Positions 55,318 through 64,000 of a stretch of DNA of 64,000 nucleotides are shown here, piece after piece (position 1 is the first letter of the stretch; the number at the start of each line of letters is the position of its first letter). Position numbers and translations under genes: made by a program. Source of the stretch: Phymatolithon calcareum (Eukaryota > Rhodophyta > Florideophyceae > Hapalidiales); NCBI GenBank assembly GCA_977006965.1, contig OZ345361.1, positions 1,178,001-1,242,000 of the forward strand. Reading direction: 5' to 3'. The notes under the pieces are model-generated. The model searched no databases. It was not told the origin of the DNA and saw only the letters and a list, made by a program, of their open reading frames with translations.

Positions 55318-56778
55318 ATGAAGCAATACACCCTTCTCCTCGTTACCGCCCTCTTTCTTGGTCTCTCACATGCGTGGGATGCTGGCCCCAGCACTTGCAA
55401 GCACTCGGAGTGCAACGGCGGCAAAGAGTCATACAATGTGCTCGAGACTGTACCCAAGTACGCAAACTCCCAACTTCCCGGTCGTGTAGCAGACTGTCCA
55501 ACCGGTTATACCAACTTTGGGGTCACATGCACGCGCGGTGCCCATCAATATTCCGCCCCCTCCCGCGTCGCCAATTGCCCTTCCGGTTACACTAATACAG
55601 GTCTCACCTGCTATCGTGGTCCGCATTCGTACACAAAGTGCTGCACGACAATCTGGAGCAAATGCGGCTGCAAGAGCGGCTACACAAACATGGGATGCCA
55701 TTGTCAGAGATGGGCGAAGACACTGTCCTCGGGTCACATGAGCTGCCCGTCCGGCTACTTCCTTAACAAGTCGACAGGGCGCTGCTACAAAACATGTAAT
55801 TCGGGCTATACGAATACCGGAGAGTGGTGCCATAGACCAGTTTCCACCCTCGGATTGAGTAGCATGAGCTGCAATAGCGATGAAGTCAGAAGCGGTGGGC
55901 GCTGTTATCCGAAATGCTGCAAATGCTATTCGAACCGTGAGTACTACGGTGGATTGTGTTATATCAAATGCCCTACAGGCTCCACAAGAACTGCAGTGTC
56001 TACCTGCAAGCACAACCTCAAGTGGAGAGGAAACACTCATCTATGGATGGTTAACCGCGGTCTGGACTTGCTACGCACCGCCAAGCCAGAAGTTGTCTCC
56101 TTCTACGAAAATTGCAGGACATCCTGGGAGGCGGGCTTGTGGGATGAAGACGCCTCTGGGAAAGCGGATGCTCCGTACACAAGTACCCAAGGCGCGCATT
56201 TCTACAATCCCAGAAAAGTGGACTGGACGGGCAAGACTACCGCGTACCTCACCTACAGTACTGGGGACGTGTATGATTCCGGAGATAATGCGTTTTTGAA
56301 GGTGAAGCAAAAAGTTGGACAAGTGCCCCGCTTCCAAGAAAAGTTGGATGCCTGCGCCAACATTGGCGCTGCGCTTCATTATCTGACTGACATGACCATG
56401 CCGATGCACACCAACGGCTTCAGCGGGTTGCAAATGCCACTACTTCTACATCCTTATGTTGAAGCATATGTGCCATTCATTCAGAACAATTACAAGCCTA
56501 CTGCAGCTTGGAAAAACCGGTTTGTCGGTAAGGGAACTTCGGATGTGTTTGTCACTCTGGCGAAAGAGTCGAACCAATATGGAAGGGATATGATGGATGT
56601 ACTGATGGCGCAGACAGGGGCATGTACCATCAAAAACTCTGTCGCGCCACTTCCGTTCATTGGAAAGTGCTTTGCTAATCATGCTGATGTGAACGAAGCT
56701 ATCGGAAAGGTGCTCCGGGCTGGACCCGATTATGTTGCCAGCTGGCTCGTTGCGCTGTACAATGAGAAGAAGATGTGA
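55318..56778 (+). CDS. Secreted Cys-rich zinc-dependent phospholipase C-like protein, right copy
   Basis: The 486-residue product is identical to the one encoded at 51,025-52,485, and the nucleotide sequence including 800 bp of upstream DNA is also identical. Domain layout: signal peptide (1-19), cysteine-rich CPxGYTN region (about 25-232) and the catalytic zinc domain with its His/Asp/Glu ligands (HYLTD near residue 354, HPYVE near 380). No intron. The two genes are divergently transcribed and 2.8 kb apart, separated by the palindrome centre and the inserted transposon on the left side. Both copies look intact, so dosage may be doubled. The upstream region is the same on both sides, so they are likely regulated alike. 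Confidence 0.75.
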   Translation: MKQYTLLLVTALFLGLSHAWDAGPSTCKHSECNGGKESYNVLETVPKYANSQLPGRVADCPTGYTNFGVTCTRGAHQYSAPSRVANCPSGYTNTGLTCYRGPHSYTKCCTTIWSKCGCKSGYTNMGCHCQRWAKTLSSGHMSCPSGYFLNKSTGRCYKTCNSGYTNTGEWCHRPVSTLGLSSMSCNSDEVRSGGRCYPKCCKCYSNREYYGGLCYIKCPTGSTRTAVSTCKHNLKWRGNTHLWMVNRGLDLLRTAKPEVVSFYENCRTSWEAGLWDEDASGKADAPYTSTQGAHFYNPRKVDWTGKTTAYLTYSTGDVYDSGDNAFLKVKQKVGQVPRFQEKLDACANIGAALHYLTDMTMPMHTNGFSGLQMPLLLHPYVEAYVPFIQNNYKPTAAWKNRFVGKGTSDVFVTLAKESNQYGRDMMDVLMAQTGACTIKNSVAPLPFIGKCFANHADVNEAIGKVLRAGPDYVASWLVALYNEKKM

Positions 56779-56800
56779 GTGCCGTCCAGTATTGGTTACC

Positions 56801-58995
56801 ATACATTTTAGACATTCTTAGGCTTCGGATGCTATACAAAGCTCTTCAATAAACTAAAGTACGAGACTGTGCTTTCTGCGCGTTCACTTAATATTCCCTG
56901 GTCGTGCGAGTGAGATCCTTCATGGCGGACGGCATGGGACAACATTTCTTTTCTTATCGTCATGAGACCGTAAACGCTATGAGTACAGATGCTCGCAAAG
57001 ATTGTAAAGTTCTATTTTTCAGCTCTGGCTAGTGGCAACAGCATAAAATCACAGGGTGTCGCTGGTCTTCAAGATGCTACGCCGCGGACCGCTAATTACA
57101 GCGTTCGCGGGTTTAATGAACTTGACTGAACCGTATATCGGTACGATGCACTTGTAGTATACACGGAGTGGAACGGGAACGCGCTCCGGTCGTGGACGGG
57201 GACAGAACTTGGGCCGGTAACCTGCAAGTGGCAAACGCAATGCTCGTTGGAGCACTATTACGTTTCTCGGAGATGCCAACCGATCGTCGGATCACTAGCT
57301 GGTGTCTCCCCTACTCGCGACGTAGGGTACGGGGTCTCGCCTCCCACTTGTGGCGAACGTTGGTTCTTCATCGAGATGGTGGGATGAATGAAAAGTACTT
57401 TACCTTGACGATAGAAATGGTTTAAACTTGATCCTCCCCCTTTCTCCCTCGCGTCGGCATCGTCGACTATACTAAAGTGTGCCTCGAGCTAATGCTATCA
57501 TACGAAAATCCCGCGCGGTAAGTGTAAGCTAGGTCTCCTCTACCCATGGATATCTGGTGCTTTGCTATCCAGGCTAACAACCTTGTTGTCCACTTGTAGT
57601 CTTGTACATCGAACCAAGACAACAAACTTACTATTCTTGCGACACAGGGTGTCAAGTATATATTTCTTTGTATTGTAAATCCGAAAGGTCACGTGTTATC
57701 ACAAGGGGTCAGCTTTATCAATAATCTTTGCACCACACTTGCTGCATCGAAGAAAGATGGGTGGGCACCACCCAGGTAGAACGTTTAGAAACACTACGTT
57801 GTACATCTTTTTCTTTGGGTTGGCCAACTGTCTTGCGTGCGAAAGAGCAGCAGTCATTCAAGCTTGTATTGCACCAAGTGCACGAAGTGAAATACAGTCC
57901 AAATATTCCGCTAAAGGTTGCCGAGTACTACCAGTCCCGAAATGCATAAGTGCAAGTTTCAGAATGGCAGTCTCCCTGATTCCGATCTTATATGTTGTGA
58001 TCGCGATTTTCTCGTCGTTCTAGACGGTCACGATTTATTTAACGAAGTCACTGCTCTTCTACACCGGATTCAAGATTCTCTCTAGAGTCTGACTCTCAAG
58101 GAATGGATAGGATTAGAAGCACACCTGGCGGCAGGACACTAAGATGTCAAGCAGTTAAACTAGTCGTTCGCATGACACGCAGTATCAATGCATAGAATGC
58201 AACTAGCAAGAGTCACATCGCGAATAGAGGGACGAGGGCAACAATTAGGAATCCGTCAATGAGGACGACAATCAACATCAAACGACGAGGATGACGATCC
58301 AGGAAGGATGATCTAAAACGACATCCGGAGGGAAGCGCGATCAACGACTACGGTCATCTCCAAACATACAGTTTACAGCGTCAAATCCGAAGTTCTGAGC
58401 GGTAGATAGCATGGAGAGAAAAACTGAGAGAAAGACACTGGTATATCTGTATGTCTCAAAGTGGCATGGTTCAATAAAGCCCGGAGAGTAAGCATTGAAG
58501 GCAGACCATATGTCTTGCTACAGGTGTAGAAACCATCATTCCAGGGGTTGCATTGGAGACGGCCGTGAAAATTGGTTTAATGCTGCGATGTCACGGCGTG
58601 GAAACAAGTTGCTGGTTAACTTGCCCGTTGGTCGATAGGGATGTAAATGCTATGAAAGGTAATCACTGAAGTAGAGACTTGGCAATCCAAAGGGATACAA
58701 ATGACGAGCCATCGAACTTACAATTGTCGCGTTGAATCGCATTAGTCTAGGGGTGGTATTCGAATGTGATAAGAAAGTCGGGTGAGTGATTCTTAGATAG
58801 CGCCTTGATGAGACAGAGCTTATACTGAGCGCAGATAATATGAGCGCACAAGAAGGTGGGCGAGCAGAGCCAGGATATAAGATTAGTCATCAGAAGCGAC
58901 CTATAGTCCACGAGGCACTGATATTTAGGACGCCGATAGTATCAATTCGACCATAGTCATGCAACTGTTGAAGTACTGGATTTAGAAAAACCACT
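56801..58995. repeat. Right outer arm of the large palindrome (diverged)
   Basis: Inverted counterpart of 49,550-51,002, longer because of an insertion of about 600 bp (57,046-57,650) and further indels. No gene recognised; short frames only. Confidence 0.85.
57046..57650. mobile_element. Insertion of about 600 bp in the right arm
   Basis: The left arm is continuous through this site (AACAGCATAGGTTGTCAAGTAT when inverted). Here it is split between ACAGCATAAAATCACAGGGTGTC and ACACAGGGTGTCAAGTAT. The direct repeat CACAGGGTGTC on both sides looks like a target duplication. The inserted sequence is GC-richer than its surroundings and has no recognised frame or terminal inverted repeat. Confidence 0.6.
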
Positions 58996-59889
58996 CTACC
59001 TGGGGTGGAGTAGTACAACTGCATCTGTGCACTTTCGGTACGATACAGGCAGGAATGTTGAGGTCGCTAGCTCAAGTCCAGTCACAAGCAAGAATTGAAT
59101 TACATTCCGCGATTAGCACACGGATGTCGCCGTGTAGTGGTGCGCCACAGTACTCGCGGGAAGCAGTTACGAGAGTACCGAGAATGAATCCAGTCCAGGA
59201 GCATCTTAGAGGCCCCCTAGTTGTCGCATAACATACGGGTGGGAATTGTATGTTTTTATTTTACAATCCCTCAACTTCAACAAACGTCGACAACAGGGAA
59301 GCTTGGGTTACGGTAACTATTCTGTGTAACAATTATGTTCCCTAATCACAGCTACTGCACTCATCTTCATCATCTCCAACGAAAGTGTCCGTGCTGTTAC
59401 AATGCGTCAGATCAAACCCAGAATCACTCTGTGCTTGCTGCGCGCTCACTTGATATTCCCTGGTCGTGCAAATGAGATCCCTCGTGGCGAACGGCGTGAG
59501 AAAACAATTGCTTTCTTTACCATCATGAGACTATGTAACCACAATCAGTGCAGAGGCTCGTAAAGATTCTGAAGTTCTATTTTTCGGCTCTGGCTAGTGA
59601 CAACAGTAAAGAGTCACAGGATTTCAAGTACGTAACTTGTAAATCATTTTCTTGAAATCATCATATCCAGGTACCTGTTTATTATGCTACAATGCGCACC
59701 CAGAACATACTCCTCTATCCTTGACGATATTCCAAACCAAGATATCGAATCGGCTATGACAAATGCTTCCGACCTCAGAAAGTGGAATCAAATGAAGTAT
59801 TCTAGACGTGCTAGCCTCTTAGGGGAAAAAAGCAATCATCATCATCATCACGTACGTGTTTTTGCAGTTATGCCCGGCGATTCAGCCTG
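58996..59889. other. No gene recognised; contains a third copy of the palindrome flank
   Basis: 59,430-59,640 repeats 56,865-57,050 in direct orientation. The rest has short frames only. Confidence 0.6.
59430..59640 (+). repeat. Third, diverged copy of the PLC-like gene 3' flank
   Basis: CTGTGCTTGCTGCGCGCTCACTT...GACAACAGTAAAGAGTCACAGG follows the sequence 56,868-57,055 with roughly 80% identity. It lacks the adjacent gene. Confidence 0.75.
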
Positions 59890-60740
59890 AAGGGTATGGC
59901 CATGCCGAAATCCAGGGTAATTCAGTGGCAGGGCTTTGCGAAAATACTCTCGAACTTGTAGGGAAAACGTCGATTCAGCATTCTGGAAGAGTTGGACTGC
60001 TCATGATGGAGCTTGGTACGACGCTGTAGAGAGTAATGTGAGCGGTTTACGCACAAAATGGAGACATGCAAATCACGCCTATCTACGTCACATGCGAAGC
60101 CCCAGAATACGACAGCTTCTTGCATAGAGAAGAACTATATACAGTGCTTGAACCGCGCCGGAGATATCTGTTTCAGAACGTCAAAGCAGTATCCCTGATT
60201 GATGCAAACAGGTTGTAAAACATTCCTTATTAATAGAATACAACAGAAGGCATCTAAACTGCCCACAGAATTTGCTGTCAATTGAGATTTTTCTCGCAGC
60301 GGAGACAGCTACAGATCGGGGAGGCTGCACGACGCCTAGAGATGGGCTATGCTGATGAATGAATGTCTGCGGGGGATACGGAGGAACGAACGCGGCGAGT
60401 GATCTAACTGTTGGGTGATGTGAACACACCTGTGCGAGGAGGAAGAGTCGATTCGATCCAGAATCCAGTCAGGCTGTTTCTTGAAGATCTGAACGCTGTA
60501 GGGTTGTTAGCAATGAGTTGGTTGCCTTCACGGATGAGGAAGCAACCCAAATTGTTGCTTATGAGATAGTGAGCGTGGGCGACATCAAGAAGAGCCTTCG
60601 TATCACAGTCATGGAATTTTGTCCTGGGCGACTGCTTTATTGCGCGAGCAAATCGAATGAGAGGGTCAGACTACCGATGCATCTGTGACTGCGTTTCTGA
60701 TGTGTATTGCGGCTCCTGGAGCTAGCTTTGTCAAGGCAGT
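59890..60740 (+). pseudogene. Decayed copy of the DyP C-terminal extension
   Basis: The sequence parallels 38,060-38,970 of the DyP pseudogene: CAGTGGCAGGGCTTTGCGAA, GAGCGGTTTACGCACAAAAT, a CATGCGAAGCCCCAGAATA block and, at its end, GGCTCCTGGAGCTAGCTTTG. Translated pieces such as NPVRLFLEDLNAVG match NPVGLFIEDLNTAG of the first copy. Frames are broken by many indels. No part of the peroxidase domain itself was seen here. Confidence 0.75.
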
Positions 60741-60744
60741 TGCC

Positions 60745-61060
60745 TTCGAAACGAAATTGTCCCATGCAAGAGCCTGTGGACGCAGAGGTCGAAGCACGCG
60801 CTACTGTAGACCGTTGCAATGCTTTGTGTGAGCATGTGCGCCTTTGAAATGACTTCGAACGCAAAGCACACCGTATCAGCCGAACGTGGCACTTCTAGAA
60901 GTAGTGTCTGGAGGGGGACCAAAACGTCACGAATGTGGGGGGCGACTGAAATTGTGCCGTGGAGCGGGACCGGAGACGCGCCGACGTCCGCGCGCACGGA
61001 GAAATAGTTGTTGTTCCAACGATTCACATGAAAGTAGGCATGCGCGAACCAGTTTAGGAG
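60745..61060 (-). pseudogene. Decayed TRAX copy 2
   Basis: Minus-strand pieces match TRAX from the middle to the C terminus. LVPLQTLLLEVPRSADTVCFAFEV corresponds to LVRFQTLLLVAPRSTDAGRFASEV, and LTQSIATVYSSACFDLCVH to LAQSIAKVERACFDLSVRR. Stops and indels are frequent. It abuts the DyP-like fragment directly. Confidence 0.75.
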
Positions 61061-62360
61061 AACACTTGGAAGGGAAGTAGTTATTGGCTTTTTCGCCCAA
61101 AGAGAGACTGGAGTTGCGCCGAGTCGTTATGCAATCTAACTTGGGTGCCTGGCGATATGGAACTGTAAGTATAATTCCGCTCGCGTCGAAAGGGATGAGG
61201 ACGCTTTCAGGGCCAACCCTTTTCCTTGCCTCCGGGCCGATTTCGTGTGGAATTTCCTTCTCGGTAGGCAACACTGCGCAGCTTTCATTGCCGTAAATCG
61301 ACAACACAGGACTTGATCAAAAAAATTTCTTCTTTACCAGTTCCACAAAGTTTTCAACAATCAGAGGTTCGTTCGCAGACAGATGAACACGAGCAAGTCT
61401 ATGAAGCAAAGAGCGGCATATGAAATCAATCATGCAGGAATGGGTAACTCCGCTAATCTCCTTGTGTTAATTGGAACACTAGTTTTTAAAAAACAATAAC
61501 CAAGAAGAGAAGTATTCCTCTCCAATTATAAATCTGAATACTCCCTTTGTGCACCGAGCAACCAACTTTTCAAATAAAATGTACATTTCTTCTTCTTCTT
61601 GTATGCAACCGCACACAGACGCGTTTTGTTGCGGCCAAGAGTTCAGATCACACATTGTCACTGCAATCTCATGACTATGTAATGACCACACAGAAGCGTT
61701 CACCTAGCACCATGTATGCTTCAATGTTTACGAGGCCACTTTTCCACTTTCAATCGCTTCGAAATAGATAAGTGGAAAGGTAAGCAGTGCTGCGCTGTAC
61801 CCCGACAATGAGATTCACCGTACTTTTAGTGCAAGCATCGCTCAAAAATCACGCGGTGCAGCCCATTCGGAGCACTTTGAGGACCGTGTCGCCAGCGAAA
61901 CAGATCTCGACTCGCACAGAATGGGTAAACCGAACTTAAAACTATAAAAGAATACGCATTGTCCGAGTAGTCATCAACACATATCATACAACCTTGAAAG
62001 CAATACTATGCTTGCCTGGCTTCGCCCGATATCTCCAATTCGACATGCCGGGATTCCACGTTGAGCAGGCTAAGAGTCTTAACATAGATACAGAATCTCA
62101 ATTCAGTAACTTAGAAACCGAGGGCCATCTTGATGATCAAGTTCCAGTCGATCGTTAGCCTTTGGAGATCAGGAAATTTCCTGGTTTTCTATGATGTTCA
62201 GAGGAGAGCAGGAATCTAAAATTTCCTTAAAATTTTAAAACTATTTTACTGTAATTCCGCTTTACACTAACGGCTTGCATTAGATTAGCCTCAGGATGCG
62301 CAGTGCCCTTGTCCCCCTCGTGCAAGTTCGAGAACTATTGAACAAACAGAGCACCTCACA
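61061..62360. other. No gene recognised
   Basis: Short frames only; upstream region of NDUFS7. Confidence 0.5.
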
Positions 62361-63371
62361 ATGAGCAGCCGGCGCGTGCTTTCGACCCTAGCGCGCGCAG
62401 CACCAATTCTGGAAAAGGTAAGTCTCCCCCCGCATCTAACGCTCGCATTGTTCACAAAATGCATTCTAACGACACAGAACCGACAACGCCCATCGCAGCG
62501 TGCATCCGCCGGGCTCCTCGAGGCAACCGCATTGCGCGGCACGCCTGGGCTTGTCCCTGTCGCACTCGTTCCGTCTGCTTTGCAGACTCGACAAGCGCAT
62601 GCAAGCTCATCTCGCGACAGCAAAACCGCTCATCTAAAGGGCATGCAGCCATCGAACAGGGCAGAGTATGTCGTCACCAAACTCGACGACCTTGTCAATT
62701 GGGCGCGCAACAACTCGCTTTGGCCAATGACTTTCGGGCTCGCGTGTTGCGCCGTAGAGATGATGCAGGCGGGCGCGTCGCGCTACGATCTCGATCGTTT
62801 CGGTTTCCTATTTCGTCCATCCCCGCGTCAGTCTGATTGCATGATTGTCGCTGGTACACTCACCAATAAGATGGCGCCGGCGCTCCGCAAGGTCTACGAT
62901 CAGATGCCGGAGCCGCGCTGGGTCATTTCTATGGGCTCGTGTGCGAATGGCGGTGGATACTACCATTACTCGTACTCGGTTGTGCGTGGTTGTGATCGAA
63001 TTGTTCCTGTCGATATTTATGTGCCTGGCTGTCCGCCTACAGCGGAGGCGCTATTGTAAGTACCTGGTCTATGCGTTCTTTCTGTGTGGTTGCGTTGTTT
63101 CATCGTGGATCGAAGCCTGACTTGGCGTTATGCAAATCTTGTTGTGTTGCGCTGCGAAACATATTTGTGTCTTGTCCGTCTAAAGATGTAAGTTGATATT
63201 TTCATTGCTAGAACCGCATCGTGTTTGCACCAAGATTGATATTAAGTTTTACTAACTTCTCTGCTTTTTGTTGTACTTGACATCATCTTCGTTGATGCAA
63301 CAGACGGTCTTATGCAGTTGCAAAAGAAAATCAAGCGCCAGAATACCATGTATGCTTGGCTCAAGTCCTGA
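62361..63371 (+). CDS. NDUFS7: Mitochondrial complex I subunit NDUFS7 (PSST/NuoB)
   Basis: The protein carries the N2 iron-sulfur cluster next to the ubiquinone site. Its four cysteines are seen in [11 protein letters not shown] (tandem Cys), [11 protein letters not shown] and [21 protein letters not shown] and FRPSPRQSD are also typical. The first 19 codons ([11 protein letters not shown]) suit a mitochondrial presequence. A 60-nt intron-like segment (62,418-62,477, GTAAGT...ACAG, a multiple of three without stops) may or may not be removed. The main body ends at a GTAAGT donor at 63,056. The C-terminal exon ([21 protein letters not shown]) ends at 63,371 after an acceptor at 63,302-63,303. 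The simple join leaves the exons out of phase by two bases, so the true last splice is uncertain. Confidence 0.9.
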
Positions 63372-63666
63372 ATTTTGTCTGTACTATAGCATATACGCGT
63401 TCTCCTCGAATTGAGCTTCGAGTCCCAAGGAGAAATCCGTACTTGGCGTTGTTTGTTTCTAGATTTAAGGTAGGGTCATTTCGCACGGGAACCTAGTGCA
63501 TTAGATGAGTTGCTATCATCATGGAGCTATGATACTTCGCGAGGCGTGAGTTTGTTCACAGAAACAAAATGGTGTTAAAATAATCTTATTTGACAGAGGC
63601 GCCTCCAGTGCGACCTCCAGGCGCAAAGTCAGTACTTCCAATACAATAATATTCGCGTGCTTATCC
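63372..63666. other. Between NDUFS7 and the antiporter
   Basis: No gene recognised; 3' flanks of two convergent genes. Confidence 0.5.
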
Positions 63667-64000
63667 TCAAACTCCATTGCTCTCATTCCCACCTCCGACT
63701 CTACACGTCAATCTCCTAGAATGTCTAATAATGTAAGGCGTTACAAGCATCGATAGTGCTGTGGCCCCATTGATCATTCGTGCCTCAGATGCCGAGAACA
63801 ACTGTAAAGCCTGTCCCTTAGACGCCACCACAAATGTAAACTCGCCCGCCTGTGCAATGGAAGCCCCGCAGGCCAGAGCGATGTGGAACGGTAAACCACC
63901 AAGCACTAGTACAACGGTCCCCATAACGAGAGACTTCACGCCCAGAATGATCCCTAGTAAAATGGCCATTTTCACAAAATTCTGATAGAAATATCTCCAA
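63667..64000 (-). CDS. CPA2-type cation/proton antiporter (KefB/KEA-like), C-terminal part
   Basis: The frame is open from the window edge at 64,000 to the stop at 63,667. It gives about 111 residues of a polytopic membrane protein. GVKSLVMGTVVLVLGG, ACGASIAQAGEFTFVV (the family GEF motif) and INGATALSMLVTPYII are typical of the last helices of monovalent cation:proton antiporter-2 proteins such as bacterial KefB/KefC and plant KEA. There is no C-terminal TrkA-N domain here, unlike KefC. The protein would exchange K+ or Na+ for H+ in the envelope or an organelle; the compartment is unknown because the N terminus lies outside the window. Confidence 0.8.
   Translation of the reverse strand, partial: WRYFYQNFVKMAILLGIILGVKSLVMGTVVLVLGGLPFHIALACGASIAQAGEFTFVVASKGQALQLFSASEARMINGATALSMLVTPYIIRHSRRLTCRVGGGNESNGV

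Larger units (their letters stand above)
54495..56800. repeat. Right core arm of the large palindrome
   Basis: Exact inverted copy of 51,003-53,308. The identity stops abruptly at 56,800, 22 bp after the stop codon, where one arm reads ATACAT and the other TCCTTACAT. Confidence 0.95.

Noticed and set aside
49550-58995. Chromosome-end hairpin or telomere structure
   Set aside because: No telomeric repeat arrays lie near the palindrome, and ordinary genes (NDUFS7, antiporter) continue beyond it.
59838-59850. Run of CAT codons (HHHHH) as an engineered tag
   Set aside because: It lies in a short frame with no domain, in a decayed region; a natural CAT microsatellite explains it.

Overview
The window is nuclear DNA of a photosynthetic eukaryote. 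Protein-coding genes are interrupted by a few short GT-AG introns (60-160 nt), and there is a canonical actin, MOB1, an importin-beta family receptor, a mitochondrial complex I subunit and at least one plastid-type GTPase with a long basic N-terminal extension. Low intron density, GC-rich N-terminal transit-like extensions and large gene-poor stretches full of retroelements suggest an alga, most probably a red alga or a relative with a red-type plastid; that assignment is inference, no marker in the window settles it. No tRNA, rRNA, CRISPR or prokaryotic operon structure was seen.

Layout. 1-1.04 kb: remnants of two opposed LINE retrotransposons. 1-3.75 kb: gene-poor, microsatellite-rich. 3.75-6.3 kb: a glycogen/starch-binding (CBM48) protein, a glycine-rich membrane-like exon and a TauE/SafE transporter. 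8.9-26.1 kb: the gene-dense part, with trehalose-6-phosphate phosphatase (-), importin-11-like receptor (-), MOB1 (+), a circularly permuted YqeH/BPG2-like GTPase (-), a four-exon heparinase II/III-like protein (+) and actin (-). 30-33 kb: a plastid-type protein of unknown function with a duplicated domain (+), an SDR dehydrogenase (-) and TRAX (-). 33.5-61 kb: a rearranged, mobile-element-rich region. It holds a broken DyP-type peroxidase gene, two decayed TRAX copies, an 8.2-kb Ty1/Copia retrotransposon with nearly identical LTRs but interrupted reading frames, and a roughly 9.4-kb imperfect palindrome. 62.3-64 kb: NDUFS7 (complex I) and the end of a CPA2-type cation/proton antiporter running off the window.

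The most unusual structure is the palindrome (about 49,550-58,995). Its inner arms (51,003-53,308 and 54,495-56,800, mirror coordinates adding to 107,803) appear identical over 2,306 bp and each carries the same divergently transcribed gene for a secreted protein. That protein joins a cysteine-rich CPxGYTN repeat region to a zinc-dependent phospholipase C-like domain. Outside the identical core, starting 22 bp past the stop codon, the arms fall to clearly diverged sequence. A 917-bp terminal-inverted-repeat transposon has inserted in one arm only, and a separate insertion of about 600 bp sits in the other. Old palindromic flanks around an identical, gene-bearing core are what arm-to-arm gene conversion would leave.

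A second theme is local segmental duplication. The DyP C-terminal region and TRAX fragments occur twice (35.9-40.65 kb and 59.9-61.06 kb) in the same relative orientation, both decayed, while the intact TRAX gene lies at 32.2-33.1 kb.
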